Below are positions 1 through 12,376 of a stretch of DNA of 64,000 nt, piece after piece. The notes under the pieces are model-generated. The model made no database searches and was not told the origin of the DNA. It saw nothing but the letters and a program-made list of their open reading frames with translations. The stretch comes from Paramecium tetraurelia (taxonomy: Eukaryota; Ciliophora; Oligohymenophorea; Peniculida; Parameciidae), in contig NW_001798995.1 of the NCBI RefSeq assembly GCF_000165425.1, forward strand, positions 197,595 through 261,594. The letters are read 5' to 3'. How positions within the stretch are numbered: the first letter of the stretch is position 1; each line of letters starts with the position of its first letter. The translations under genes and the position numbers were made by a program.

Positions 1-158
1 GAGCTCAAAATTTTAATATTAAACATCTAGAAGTATAATTTTACAAAAAATACAATAGCACAATATTAGTTTGGCAGATTTATATTTATTCTAAATTATT
101 GAATAATTTCATAATTTAGAATAGTTTATACAAATGCTTTTAAAATATAACTAAAATA

Positions 159-729
159 ATGCAAGGGACAATGAAGGAATAGCAATCACACTATGGAGCA
201 CCTACTCGTATTGAGATAGTTGTGTTCTGAAATTGAATTCCACCCAATTATTGATGCTAATTTAGGGTGTTACTTTGGATAACTAGATTAAAATAATAAT
301 GTAGAACTGATCTAGGAAATAGAGTAATAACTACTATTTTGTTATTCGAATTTTTGATTTGTTTTTTCGGATGTGACAATTTTGAGAAATTCTAGGGGTT
401 AACTCTTTTGATTGGAAAAATGAAATAATTAGAGTGAGAGTGATTAGCAGGGGCAGTTTCTTGAGGTAATGCTTAAAGCATGCTCAAATATTTGTAAACT
501 AATTATAGAACTATTAACCATTAAAATTATTTTATTTTATTATAAGTCATTTATATAAAAGTAGATGAAGTAATATTGAATATGTAGTCTGCAAGTAATT
601 GGGATTATATTTATTAATAATTTCAGAATGCTGGAGATTGACACGATATCTTGCACTGTATGTGTGAAAAAGGATAGGTAAAACGTGTATATTTAAAATA
701 GATCAGGTCAAAGGGAGAAATATGATTGA
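159..729 (+). CDS. possible small multi-exon gene, unresolved
   Basis: Several coding-looking stretches lie here but no single clean model emerges. An ATG at 159 opens a short frame, and a second frame from 193 runs about 55 codons. A third frame from 386 runs to about 560. It can be followed by two consensus-looking introns (561-587, 27 nt, and 595-626, 32 nt) separated by a 7-nt exon, then a last exon ending at TGA 727-729. Joining the first three frames would need introns of 42-46 nt, longer than the usual size here. It may be a real gene, a decaying one, or chance. No family is recognised. The next gene begins at 786 on the same strand. Confidence 0.25.
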
Positions 730-785
730 TTAAGTTTTATAAATTTTTAAGTAATTTAATTAAGTTATTATCTTAGTCTTCGAAT

Positions 786-1406
786 ATGGGAGGAGCATGC
801 TCTGGAAAAAAACCATAGCCAAAATAGAAATAGCAATAATAGGAATTGAATATAGTTGAATAACCATATTTGCAAGTGCAATCGATGAGTTAACCATAAT
901 CCAGGCCGCCAGAACAAAGGAGTGAAACTGGGTAATCTGTTAAGGAATTGCTTTATTAATATAAAAAATTTACAGATTTCTTAGGATTAGTGGGTAATTT
1001 GGATCATTTGCCAGCCCACACCAGGGAATAATTGAATAATTGTATTATTTAGAGATCCAATATAAATATACTTATATAGAATAGTATTAAAAGAATAATG
1101 AGGGAGTAGAAGATAATAAAGAGAGTGGAAGAAAGTGATTATTATTTAATTCATAATGACGAGAAATTTGCCATAACATTTGTGTAATTAATGTAAAGAA
1201 TATCAAATATAATATTGACTGAACTCCAATCGGATTCAAATTTTTAGGAAGCTTTTCCGATGTTGATTGTTTCATTTGTTGATTTGGCAACATAGATTAC
1301 TAAGGAGATAGAGAATTTTTTAAATTTCAAAACTCATCTGATCAAAAAATAGAATACCAAAAATCAAATTTCTTAAGATAATTATTAAGCATCAACTAAT
1401 AAATGA
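786..1406 (+). CDS. putative N-myristoylated hypothetical protein, 206 aa
   Basis: One uninterrupted frame from ATG 786 to TGA 1404-1406, with no intron needed. The protein begins MGGACSGKK: Gly2 fits an N-myristoylation signal and Cys5 could be palmitoylated, so attachment to the inner face of a membrane is a reasonable inference. Residues about 10-50 are Gln/Pro-rich and low in complexity. The rest, about 50-200, is a mixed, probably alpha-helical domain with several hydrophobic heptad-like stretches (around ITFVQLMQRISNIIL and FPMLIVSFVDLATQI). I do not recognise the family. Its start is the first ATG of the frame and lies in AT-rich leader sequence, as for its neighbours. Confidence 0.75.
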
Positions 1407-1689
1407 TTTCTTTGTAGTAGTGATTATATCTATAAATTTAATATTTAGAGATTAATGCAATTTATTGATCTCAACCTGGTGTATCTTCACATTTAAATTA
1501 TATATATAAAAATATGAAAATTAATAATTTATAATTAAACAATAAATAATATTATAGAAACTTATTGATATTTATCTTATTTGTATTTTCAATGAAGATA
1601 TCTTTTTGGGTGCCTTAATTAATTCAAGACAGAAAACTTCTTATTTGTATATACATTATAAGAAAATACAAATATAATTTATTAATAAA

Positions 1690-2908
1690 ATGGACGAAAC
1701 TCCGACAAGTGTAAATTCATTCACAACAACAGACAAAGAGTTAGAAAATAACTTGAAGGATTTGCTTGAGAGAATATTAATCTATGCCGAGAAACACATT
1801 GAAACCAAAGAGGAGCTCAATTAAATTGAAAGTGAATTGAAAGACTACGAAAGTTTGTCCTACTTGGTTGGTATAATAAAAGTAATATTTACTAAACTAA
1901 TGCTCAAAATAGAAAAGAAACTGTTGTAAGTAATAAATTATTATTCAAAATCCAAAGGAAATTGGATAAATGCAACGATTAGAATAAGTCTTAATTCTAT
2001 AAGGATGATGAAGAATATGACAAGTTAGAATAAAATCTCATTAAATATGAATAAGAAATTCGCAATCATATCAGTGTAACCATTCTATGATAAGTTTTAG
2101 GTTGAATAACAATTAAAATTATTTGCTGAATCAATCTAAAACAAATTGGATGAGAGCGAATCAATCAGATAAGAATTATTGGAAACAACTAAAAATAATA
2201 TAAGCGTAAATACATTTAATCTGATTATGATAGAAATTGAAAAGAGAAAATTACGAGTTGAATGAAAAAGAGAAATAGTTACAATAGGAAGTCAATAATT
2301 TAAAGTCAACTATTTAAAATTTGGAAAAAGAAAACAAAAGAAAATCAATTGACTCTAATTAAAGAGACTATTTATAGACTCTTATCAATAAATAAGCTAA
2401 TTAATAATAAAATCTAACAAAAAATGGACTTAGTCAGGAATCAAGGCATTTAAACTCTCATTCTGAACATTAATCAAATCCAAGGTAATTTCTAAAAGAA
2501 TAGTAAGATCTAATAATACCTACATAATCATCTCAAAAATTAAATTATTATAATTTTATCAATAATGCAAATACCAAATAAAAATCAGAAGTGATTAGAT
2601 CCATGCAACAAAAGGACTTTAACAATATCTATAACTAAATTATGAGAAGTAAACATAATTCACTATCATCTATAAATGAACTGATTAATAATGTGACACA
2701 ATAGGATAAAAAGCGCACCGATTAATTATAATCAATCTCGAAGAATAGTTCCTAGAATAATAGTATGATTCAGAAGAATAGAGGTATAAATAACTATTTA
2801 AAATATCGATAGATTATAAATAAATTGAACCACTAGAACTTTAATAAAGGAGTAAAAGTTCTAAACGAGCAGACGACATCATCAAATATTAAACCTTAGA
2901 ATCTTTGA
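1690..2908 (+). CDS. coiled-coil hypothetical protein
   Basis: Starts at ATG 1690 (MDETPTSVNSF) and ends at TGA 2906-2908. Two introns are clear: a 25-nt one inside 2076-2101 and a 28-nt one inside 2213-2241. An earlier frame change near 1860-1960 is needed, by an intron near there whose edges I could not fix; one option is about 32 nt ending AAG. The first half (about residues 20-230) is rich in Glu, Lys, Leu and Gln with heptad spacing and is very probably coiled coil. The second half is rich in Asn, Ser and Gln and looks disordered. No catalytic motif is visible. A cytoskeletal or centrosomal role would be a guess. Confidence 0.7.
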
Positions 2909-3122
2909 TAAAATTAAAGTGATTTATTTAATTTTTCATAATATAATTTAAATTAAATCATTCCTATTTATATTTAATAATATTTATAATTCGCCACAAT
3001 ATTTAAGAATGACAGGGAATAAGAAAATTTAATTAGATTTTCTAAAAGAAGATTAAGTTACTTAAAAGCGAGTTTATAAATTTTAATAAATAAAATTTAG
3101 TGTATTGTTACAAAAATACAAA

Positions 3123-6100
3123 TCAAGAATCTTATTAAATCTAAACTGCAATTTGATTTCCTTAAACGTTTCCATCGACTTGTTGTTGTTGAGAATCCTA
3201 AAGTGCAAATGTATTGAAAATCTATTCGATTGATGCTTATTTTATGGAGTACTAAGAAATTCTATATTGTTTTTTCTAAATTTATTAAATAAAATAATTA
3301 CATTTTGTTCGAATCCTTCAAAAAGTTTGCTAACAGTAATTTATCCAAGTAGTCTAAACCTATAGAAAGTTTGGAAATGCTCAATGATTTCAAATTATCC
3401 AAAGCTTTACTGAATAAATTTCTACAATAGATCACCCATTTTCTCCACTATAATATATTCTGCAAGTGTTTCAATTGCCAATAGATTAGGTTTTCTGAGA
3501 TCATTATAAATATGTGATCCTGATCCTTTCATTGTGATTTCTTATTCTAAATGATTTTAATTGATTTTTTTCAATATCTCAAAAGTCATGCTTTAGTCTA
3601 ATCTCGTACTGCCTTACAATTGCATCTATTGGATTAATTCTTGAATTTCATTTGTTTAAGGTTTTTCTAATTTGACTTCAATTTCGTATCCTTTTCCAAA
3701 TTTATTTTTGATATGTTGAACCGATCCAAGACATCTGAGATTACCACTAACCTGGATAGCAATTTTAGTTGATAATGCTTCAGCTTCTTCCATTGAATGA
3801 GTAGTTAAAATAATAGTACTTTGTTTTCTTTGGGTGGCGATTCTTGAGATAACATTCCACATGAATCTTCTTGCTTCTGGATCCATACCAGTAGAAGGTT
3901 CATCCAAAAAGACAATAGGAGGGTTCCCTATCATAGCTATGGCAACTGACAATTTTCGTTTATTGCCGCCTGAAAGTTAGCCTGATTGAATATTCTCGAA
4001 TCTCTTTAAATCCATTTCATTCAACTTCTTTTCAACTAATTCCTCTTTCTTATAGTACGGTATTCCTTTGATATCCGAGAATAGTTCTATGTGTTCTCTG
4101 ACAGTAAGGTTATCCAATAAGGCATCAAATTGAGGACAATATCCAATATTGACCCTCGCAGCTTCAAGATCAGTAATGACACTCTTGCCTGCAATAAATG
4201 CTTCTCCACTTGTAGGTTTTAACTCTCCTGACAATATCTTAAAAGTAGTAGTTTTCCCAGCTCCATTGACTCCCAATAAACCAAAGACCTCTCCTTAATC
4301 AATAGCAAAACTGACCTAATCAACAGCCACCTTATGCTTACCTTCGCCCAACATGAATACTTTTCTCAACTCTTTAACAAGAATGGCTTTCTCTTCAGGC
4401 TTAAATGTTTCACATAATTGTTTTTCTTTAGCAACATCATCGTCAATAGGTTTGGGAATGTAAGGGATACTGGCTTCGCTTGATCCCAATTTCTACAGCT
4501 ATCCATTATCCTCAAAATACTCAACAATGAATATGCTTATTGTATAAACTACTCCCATCACTACAAGCATTAGTATATCTGCACCACTTACTGCCATATC
4601 ATAAGTACTTTTCATTTCACTCCATCCTTCAATTATCATATAAGTATCTTTTGAACATGCATTTAATATTCCATATGCAAATGAGAAGGATGGAATCAAT
4701 CTGAATATCCATTATAAAACAGTGGCTACATCTCTTGTAGATTCTATCAATCTCAAAATGTAAATTATCAAACTGACAATTGATCCAACCAATAAATGAA
4801 TGAAAAAGTTCAATAACATTGCATTACCCTGTTATTTGAAGGCGAAACTAAAGAAATAACAAAAGGGGATGATTGCCCAACCATATAAAAAGAAGATCAA
4901 CCATGAGAATCCATAGTTTTCTCCTTGTCTCAAGGCAGCTATATCAAAGGCCAAAATTAGAAGACAACACACAACTGCTGGAATTACATGCTTTCCTAAG
5001 TCCATAAGCCAATTGCTAAACCAATATGCTTTTACTGAAACCCCAGATACCAACTGTTGATGTTTAATGTTAATTTCTCTTTCCTTAACAATGTATGATA
5101 TAATAGATGCTGGAATGAATGCCATACCCATGGAAAACACTAGAGCAGATAAGAAACCAGCTATTGCCTTTGACTCGTTCAATTCATCATAGGTTTTCCT
5201 CAAAGGAGAATTTGTAACTCTGATCTCGTAATTATTATTATTGGTTGCTTTTCTTAAAATTGCTTAATTCATTTAGTTTTGCAAAACAAGCGGGGCTTCC
5301 CTAAAGATAGTGTTCACAAACATATAATATTCATATTAATCATTTGAATTGCTGGTTAGATAATACCATCCAATATTGGATGTTAAATCAAAAGTATCAA
5401 AGTAACTTTAATCGATCTTTTAGAGATTACTCAAACTATCATCTCCAAAAACTTGAAGTGACGAGTTGTATATTTCTAAATCAATCTATGAAAATAGAGA
5501 TTAGTCATTCACTCCTCCCCATAAGTATTGAATTCCATTCCCGTAACATTCTGATGGAGGTGATAAAATAATAATATCAGGTTCAGTGATGAAATTTATA
5601 GTCATTAAGATCAGACCGACAAGTACAACCAAACATGGTAAAAGGATTTCACAACATAAACTCATCATATCTCTCTTAAAAAATCTAACCCTTTTCAAAA
5701 GTAAAGCAAGAGTGTGATTGAAAAACAATAAAGTCGGATTAGTCACTCTTATTTAATTAATATCGAAATCGTCGATTTTAATGGCTTATTTGTTTTTATC
5801 CTCCAACTCCATATAATCATTCACTTAATTATGTCCAGCTCCAATTTAGGCAACCTTTAAAAACACTTCTTCCAGGGTTGTGATGCTGATCCCATAACTT
5901 GTAAATATGTAAAGTCGTTTCACAATTATTATCTAAATCTATAAATAATTTTGGGAATTTATTCACAGCATTCAAAGGTAATTACATGAGAATTTCAGCG
6001 GAAACCTTAGAAATCAAAATAGCTTCAGGACAAGACTTCATTATTACATCGATTATTGGTTCTGAATCAGTAAGAGTACTTTCTTTTACAATAGTAAGGT

Positions 6101-8552
6101 TGTAACCATTGCCAAATTGATTCTTCAAAAACACACTACTTCCAGAACACTGTAATTTACCCTCTCCCATGATACCTATTCTATCACCTAGAAAGTCAGC
6201 CTCATCCATAAAATGAGTTGTCAATACAATGATTCTATCCTCTTTGTAATTCTTAAGCATTTCCCAAATGTATCTTCTAGCACTCGTATCCATTCCTGAA
6301 GTAGGTTCATCCAAATAGATAAGTTTAGAATTACCAATAAATGCAATTGCAACTGATAATCTTCTCTTCTGTCCTCCTGATAGATTCTTACTTAGATAGT
6401 CAGTCTTTTCTAGTAAATCCACATCTTCAATCATTCTTCTAACAGCTGCAGGAATATCGTTTTGGATTCATTCCTTTTAAAAGTAGCAAACATTTCCAAA
6501 TGTTCTTTGACTGTCAAATTATCAAATAAAATATCATGTTATGGACACACTCCCATGAATTATCTAATTTCTTCAATTTAAGTTTCAATATCATATCCAA
6601 ATGCTGTTGCTTCTCCTGAAGTCATATCTAAGAGACCGGTCAGCATAGAAATGGTTGTGGTCTTACCTGCACCATTGTGTCCCAATAAGGCATAAATTTA
6701 GCCGACATACATTGTCAGACTCACATTACTCACTGCTTGTTTTCCACTTGGATAAATTTTAGAAAGATTAGAGATTTTAAGTACTTCTGACCTACTTTCC
6801 TAGTCTTTCAAAGCCTACTCGACTTCCTCATATCTTTCTTGATGGACTTGGGATGACTTCTTCCTCAGTTGTTTAGACTATCCACTATTGTTTGATCTAT
6901 TAAAATAGGGAATGCAAAATAACGGATGTAATTTCTTACCCCATTCATTTGGAAATACAAGATCCAAATAAATTGACAATATCAAGTAGAAGAATATGTT
7001 CAAGAGATGCATTATCAAAGCAATATTAACTGCATAGTTGTCAACTTTGGTAGATATAGATGACATCGAAACACCTCTCCCTTGAGCTTCAAACAATACC
7101 ATAACATCAAAAGCAAAGGACATTCCTGCATGAGAAGATATTGAGGCTCCCCAATAGGTTGATTCAGGAACTATCTACTCTCCACTGCCAACTAAACTGA
7201 TCACCATGTACATCAACAAGTACCAAACGATTGCTACGATCAATCCGAACAATGCTCTTGTAAAAAACACACTAGGATTACATTAATTTTTACCTTATGA
7301 ACATAGATTAGAATATCAAGACTATGCAAAATAGCCAATAATTCAAGAACAACACAAACCCATCAGTATGAGTAAATACAATGCCCGATAACAGTATTGT
7401 AGCAAGAATTGATATGATTGTATAGATTATGAGATACTGGATAATCCATGATAAATAGAATGAAGTGTTGTTCAACCCCATCATCTTCATACCTTCCCTT
7501 AGCTTTTTCTCCTTTTCATAGATCATCGCATAGGTCATTCTCAAATATATGATTATCAGAGGCAATATCAAATATACACCGAATTACCCTCTTAAAAACT
7601 CTGCAAAATCATCCTTAACTCCATCCTATTGATGCACTAATTGAATTAAACTAATAAATACCATAGGAGAATTTTGGAGTTATTGAAACTTAACTGTTAG
7701 TTTCGATCCTCAAAATAACGTTATCCACAAAAGTCTACACTGTTAGCATACCAGATTTCCAATAAGCATTCGCTTTGTCATAATCTTGATATTTAACTGG
7801 ATCCACATCAATTTCATTTGTTGGAGGGATTTCATAATCAAATAATCCACTAGTATTGAATCTCAATTGATAGTCATAGATATTATTCCCGACTGTTTCA
7901 TTAAACATCACAGCAAAACATACACTAGGAACTCCCCCTTTTCCATAATCTGAATCTGAAGTGTAAGTATCAAGATCATCATTGTTCTTAAAGATTAAAG
8001 TTTTGTAATCATAATAGGCTAATTTCATTGTAACATATCTTTACTTTCAAAAATATACTTCAGTTCCTTTACAATCTTATGATCTTGGCTTGGCCCAAGC
8101 ACCACATGTCCGTTCAACCAATAGCTATCCTCGTCATAATTATAGTTGTCTATGCAATTTCTAAGTTCAACTTAATTAATACTTCATTTTAGGCAATACT
8201 GATAATCTCGTTTCAGTATCCAAACTCTTAAGATTTTCAACGAGATTCAACCTTGGATTCCACTTATCTATGGCCATAATATTATTTTCTATTTATCTTT
8301 CATCGATAAAAGGAGATAACATCACTGGTACATTAGGATCTGATGATAGCCAGTCTAATTTAGGCTGTAAAAACCCAGTTTCATCAATATTTGTCTTATG
8401 TATAATGCGTCTAGAACTCAAATAATTTTTTACCTTATTCCTCCCAATGCTACTATTAGCAGTAATGGTAAAATAATTTCACAAGTAGAACAGAAAAAGT
8501 TCCTCTTCCAGAGGATCCAGTTCTTTTTCAGTAATGAAGATAGATGGCCCAT
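3123..8552 (-). CDS. ABCA-subfamily full ABC transporter
   Basis: A full-size ABC transporter with two halves in one chain, begun at ATG 8550-8552 ([20 protein letters not shown]) and ended by TGA at 3123. Order: first membrane domain with a large luminal loop (about 8500-6900), first ATP-binding domain (6700-5990: Walker [10 protein letters not shown], signature [15 protein letters not shown], Walker [13 protein letters not shown]), second membrane domain (5750-4500) and second ATP-binding domain (4310-3660: [36 protein letters not shown]). The N-terminal KRNF motif, the [10 protein letters not shown] motif after the first nucleotide domain and this layout are typical of ABCA lipid exporters, so a membrane lipid substrate is inferred. 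Several 22-28-nt introns interrupt it. Frame changes without an obvious intron occur near 6456-6480 and 5900-5966. Confidence 0.93.
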
Positions 8553-9156
8553 CTAATATTATTTTATTTAATTTGATAACTAGGATTTTTCCCAAGTTCT
8601 TAAATTACAAATTCTATAAATAGATATAGAATATTTAATTCAATCAACACATCGTATTATTAAGATTTTTAGAAATTCTAAAATTCTAATTCTTTGTTCT
8701 TACATTCTCAAATTACTTACCAAATACACTCCTCTGTATTTGCTGCTGATAATTAGGCTAATCTCAAGTCATTATTCTCATATGTAAAAATAAATTGAAA
8801 ATCAATCAATAAGAAAGCAAAGAATTATAAAGAAACACAAGACAGGAATAAAATGAGATTCATAAATATTTACATCAACAATTATAGTAACTCTTACGAT
8901 TTGAAACAAAAAGAATAGCAATAATTTTTATTTACTTTTTTTTAATTTTGACAAGCATCACATGAAAATTTAATATATAAGCAATCGTGAATGAAATGAA
9001 ACTCATCTTTTTGCATTTCATGTAATATAAGATGAGTGTAATTAGAATTCTACTGAATTTGGTTTTATCAATATTTTTTGAAGAAAACTGAGGTGATTTA
9101 TATAACTGTCATACATAATAATTATATCTCAAAATATTATCAAGTTATAAAACAAT
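8553..9156. other. intergenic region with an interleaved inverted repeat
   Basis: About 600 nt between two minus-strand genes. It must hold the 3' end of the upstream gene transcript and the promoter of the ABC transporter. I see no credible coding frame. The only notable structure is the paired inverted repeat at 8991-9037, listed separately. Confidence 0.6.
8991..9037. repeat. two interleaved perfect inverted repeats (pseudoknot-like)
   Basis: ATGAAATG (8991-8998) is exactly complementary to CATTTCAT (9014-9021), and ACTCATCTT (9001-9009) is exactly complementary to AAGATGAGT (9029-9037). The arms alternate A1-B1-A2-B2, so both stems (8 and 9 bp) can form together only as an H-type pseudoknot with connecting loops of 2, 4 and 7 nt. 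It lies in the gap between two minus-strand genes. Function unknown; a transcript structure is an inference. Confidence 0.5.
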
Positions 9157-9817
9157 TCATTTATGAATTTTGTTGTCCTAAAGTTTTTTGGTTGATTAAT
9201 TTATAAAGCTTTTATGATTACTTAACATACTTTTTGGTATGTTAGAGAAAATTTAGTTGTTGCCAGGTGCTGTTGTTTATTATTAGGTTGTCTTTAGGTA
9301 GACTCTTTATTATTAAATTTCTTATAAAATTAATGTGTTTTCGGTGCTTATTGTTTCTTCTTTTGGTGATTTTGTTTCTGTATTTATATGGTATTTAGAG
9401 ACTTCTTTCACAAAATAAACATTGATTTTATCGTTGTTTATTACCACCTTGGGTGATATTGACTTGTAAGTATCCCCTTATTTGAGATTTTATTAACCAT
9501 CAATTTCTTTGACCGATTTTCTTTAAACTCCTGATTACTTTATTTTTAAATGTTCATCACCTATATAGAACAAGAGATATACTTTTTTAGTTGGTTAATG
9601 TCTTAGAACTTTGACAAGTTTACAAAATAGCCTTCGGTTTAGCCACTTATTTTTTTTATATTAAAATAGAGTCCTTTTTTCCACCACTTAGGTCTTTTAA
9701 CTGAATTGAGGTTTTTCTATTATTTGTTCCAATCCTGGCTGTGTTGTAACAGTTTTGTAGAGTATTCATTTGTTTTTTCTCGCAACAAAACAAGTTTAAT
9801 ACTTATTCGCTTTTCAT
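9157..9817 (-). CDS. hypothetical lysine/glutamine-rich protein, 212 aa
   Basis: ATG at 9815-9817 (MKSEQVLNLFCCEKK), one 22-nt intron (GTAAAC...TCTAAG, near 9605-9627), TGA at 9157-9159. The spliced length is a multiple of three, and splicing removes an otherwise early TGA. The product is basic, rich in Lys, Gln, Ser, Thr and Asn, with a short more ordered stretch in the middle (KKVYLLFYIGDEHLKIK) and another around INVYFVKEVSKYHI. No family recognised. The gene is invisible to the standard code because its Gln codons are TAA/TAG. Confidence 0.6.
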
Positions 9818-10006
9818 ATGATTTATAAACAATATTTAATATCAAAATAATACCTTATACTTATATTTATGAAATTTACAAATTTAAATTATTACTCTAT
9901 CACTAATAGAATAGATATAATTTTTATGAATTAAAATGATATTTTAATCAGAATCCGTAAGTGGTTAATATTACTTTAGAATCACAAATGATGACCACAA
10001 ATAATA
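9818..10006. other. short divergent intergenic region
   Basis: Very AT-rich; nothing recognisable beyond the presumed start regions of the divergent genes on either side. Confidence 0.4.
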
Positions 10007-10504
10007 ATGACTATTTTTATATTATTAAATGAACCAATTCCACAAGTAGCTAAATTAGAAGTCTCAATTAGGATGAATAGAATTTAATAGGAACCTATTA
10101 TCTAAATTTAGGCTACAAACAAGCATACAATTCAACATTTTAATCTTTTCTTGTTAATTTTTCTAGAGTTAATTAAATTATTTGACCAGATGTTTGAAAA
10201 TCTTCCTTTTGGACTTGTAGACAATCAATTTATATTAAAAGATAAAATATAATGGATAGGTTTTTATGAAATCTATTATATTTTAGGAAAATAAACTGTA
10301 TATTACTTTTCTAGTTTAAATTATGCAACATTGAGTCATTTAATTCTTAAGATAAATTTTATAAACTGCAATTTCATATACTTGGATACCATACACTATA
10401 AATATTTTTATAATAGATTTGAATTGACGCAACAGTCTATAATGAAACCTGATTTTTCGAGATTCAAAACATATTTATATTTAATTATCAAAACTATTTA
10501 TTGA
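10007..10504 (+). CDS. hypothetical protein, 165 aa
   Basis: An uninterrupted frame from ATG 10007 to TGA 10502-10504. The length is about three times what chance would give at this composition. The product is rich in Ile, Phe, Tyr and Leu, with hydrophobic stretches near residues 45-60 (FNLFLLIFLELIKLF) and 90-130, and may be membrane-associated. No motif or family is recognised. Two ATGs lie just upstream in another frame, so the true start could differ if a first intron exists. Confidence 0.45.
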
Positions 10505-10815
10505 TTTATTTCCAATTAGCGAAAATAAATAAATATTAATATTTATCATTCTAAAATCCAAATATTTATTAAGGGTTATGATCTAAAAATAAAATTTGAG
10601 ATTAAACTAGTAATAAAATTAAATGATTATTGATAAAAGAAAGCATAAGAAATGATGGATACTCTAAAGAGATTATAATACTATAGGAATGGTTAGTTAG
10701 GAATTATATAATTATTATTTACAATGATTAGAGATTGTATTATATTATTTTAAATAGAGTTCTAGAATTAATATAAATACAAATCAAATGTATTTAGATT
10801 TTTATTAATCAATAA
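10505..10815. other. intergenic, convergent
   Basis: About 310 nt between convergent genes. A plus-strand frame from about 10654 is open but continues as antisense into the next gene and is treated as chance. Nothing else seen. Confidence 0.4.
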
Positions 10816-11870
10816 TCATTATTCGCTTTCTTTTTTTATTTCATTTTTCCTCACATCATTTTAAGGTTATTATGCAGAACCATTTTAAAACATTTGCATA
10901 TTTCCCTATTATTGTTTTAATTATGAAAACATCTAGAAATTAAATGCATTCTTATTAGCACTCATATTCATCAAAAATTGAAGAGAATTTGCTGACAAAT
11001 TATTTTACTATTGAGAAAAGAATTATTATTATTATTGGCTAGGCTGCTCTTGTTTTATTTGTATGACACTAGCCTTTTTTTATTCTCCTGCTATTTATGG
11101 TTAATTATTATCCCTATTCCCTACAATAATTAATTTGAATTACTTAATTCTTCTTCTTATTCTTATTACAATCTTTGAACAATTTCAGTTAAAATATTCG
11201 AGTAATTAGCGAATCTCTATTAATTTTTAGATTGCATATTTGATAGTTCTTATGTTAATTGTTGACTTTCCTAGAATAGTGTTTCATTTTGTTGCATAAT
11301 TTATTAGAGTGCTATTTATAGTTATTTTTAACTGTCAGCTATAGCTTAAATTTCATTTTTTAGTTCCTTTTATGCTTTCTTAAATTGCTCAATTTCATCA
11401 ACAATTTATGGAATTTCCTAAGATTCTTAATAAATATTTAACATCTTTATCGTCATTTTCTTCCTAATTTCGTCTTTTGATATTATTCAATAAGGCTCTT
11501 CCATCTCTTCGAAACCATTTATGCTCAAATTTTTAATTAATCTCGTCTGCTTTACTTTTTTTAAAATTATACATGTTGAGTTATCTAAAATTTAGAATCA
11601 AAATTTACCTTAAAAAGCTTGGATAATTCTTATGTTTGAAATATTTTGGCAATATTTTATCAGCAAGCAATTGTTAATTTCTTACAATGAATGCGTTTCC
11701 CTCAGTATTCCATCCAATAATTTCTTTTAGATCTTCATTCTATTGTGTTTATTAGATAATACTTCCATAATGTCAAACAGTCTTACTAAAAATGAAGGCA
11801 CACTTCCTTTTTATCTTTATTCTGAGCTTTAACTTTAAGAATCTTAGAAATTATCACTACTATCTTGCAT
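10816..11870 (-). CDS. heat shock factor-type transcription factor, 319 aa
   Basis: ATG 11868-11870, four introns (23, 24, 25 and 23 nt), TGA 10816-10818; the spliced length is in frame. Residues about 25-119 form an HSF DNA-binding domain: PSFLVRLFDIM, then GWNTEGNAFIV, LLADKILPKYFKHKNYPSF, LRQLNMYNFKK and KFEHKWFRRDG, in the order and spacing of the family's winged helix-turn-helix. A leucine/glutamine-rich coiled coil (about 125-200) follows, probably for oligomerisation, then a Gln/Asn-rich tail. Such factors bind inverted nGAAn repeats and activate chaperone genes on heat or proteotoxic stress. The introns fall within the DNA-binding domain and the coil, each restoring the conserved reading, which supports the model strongly. 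Confidence 0.92.
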
Positions 11871-12376
11871 ATTATTTAAAAATATTATTGTTTTGATTTT
11901 TATTAAAAATTAATATATGTATTCATATCAAAAATCTTAACAATACTGATGAATATTACAGTATCTTTTGCCAAAAGCAGATGACATTAATTTCCTCCAT
12001 TTAGGATTTTACAGCATAAGCCTTAACTAAATTAATTAGGTTCTTTATTGAAACATAAATAAGTTCAAATATATATACAAAATCATGTTTAAATATGAAT
12101 TAAATACGTCAGGTGTTCAAAAATCTTCCAATAATAAAATAAATTAATTGGAATATCAATATATTTATTAATTTTATCTCATTTTCTTAAATAAAAAAGA
12201 AACATAATCTTGATCATAAATAATTTTAATGTGTATTAATATTATGGAATTAATAAAGTATTCTTTATTGATTACAAAATGTTGTTAATTTTTATATTGA
12301 CCTAATTAAATCTCTCATAAAAGACTTATTAAGGATTTGATAGTAACTGATAGAAATTGTATATAATAATTATTTA
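11871..12376. other. divergent intergenic region
   Basis: About 500 nt between divergent genes, very AT-rich. A minus-strand frame with two internal TGA codons is open in places, but the density of TGA is what chance predicts. No clear gene or RNA seen; it presumably holds both promoters. Confidence 0.4.

Noticed and set aside
1087-1293. 68-codon minus-strand standard-code frame
   Set aside because: It is the antisense of the intact 206-codon plus-strand gene.
10662-10930. Plus-strand frame starting at about 10654
   Set aside because: It runs as antisense through the HSF-type gene and has no supporting composition.
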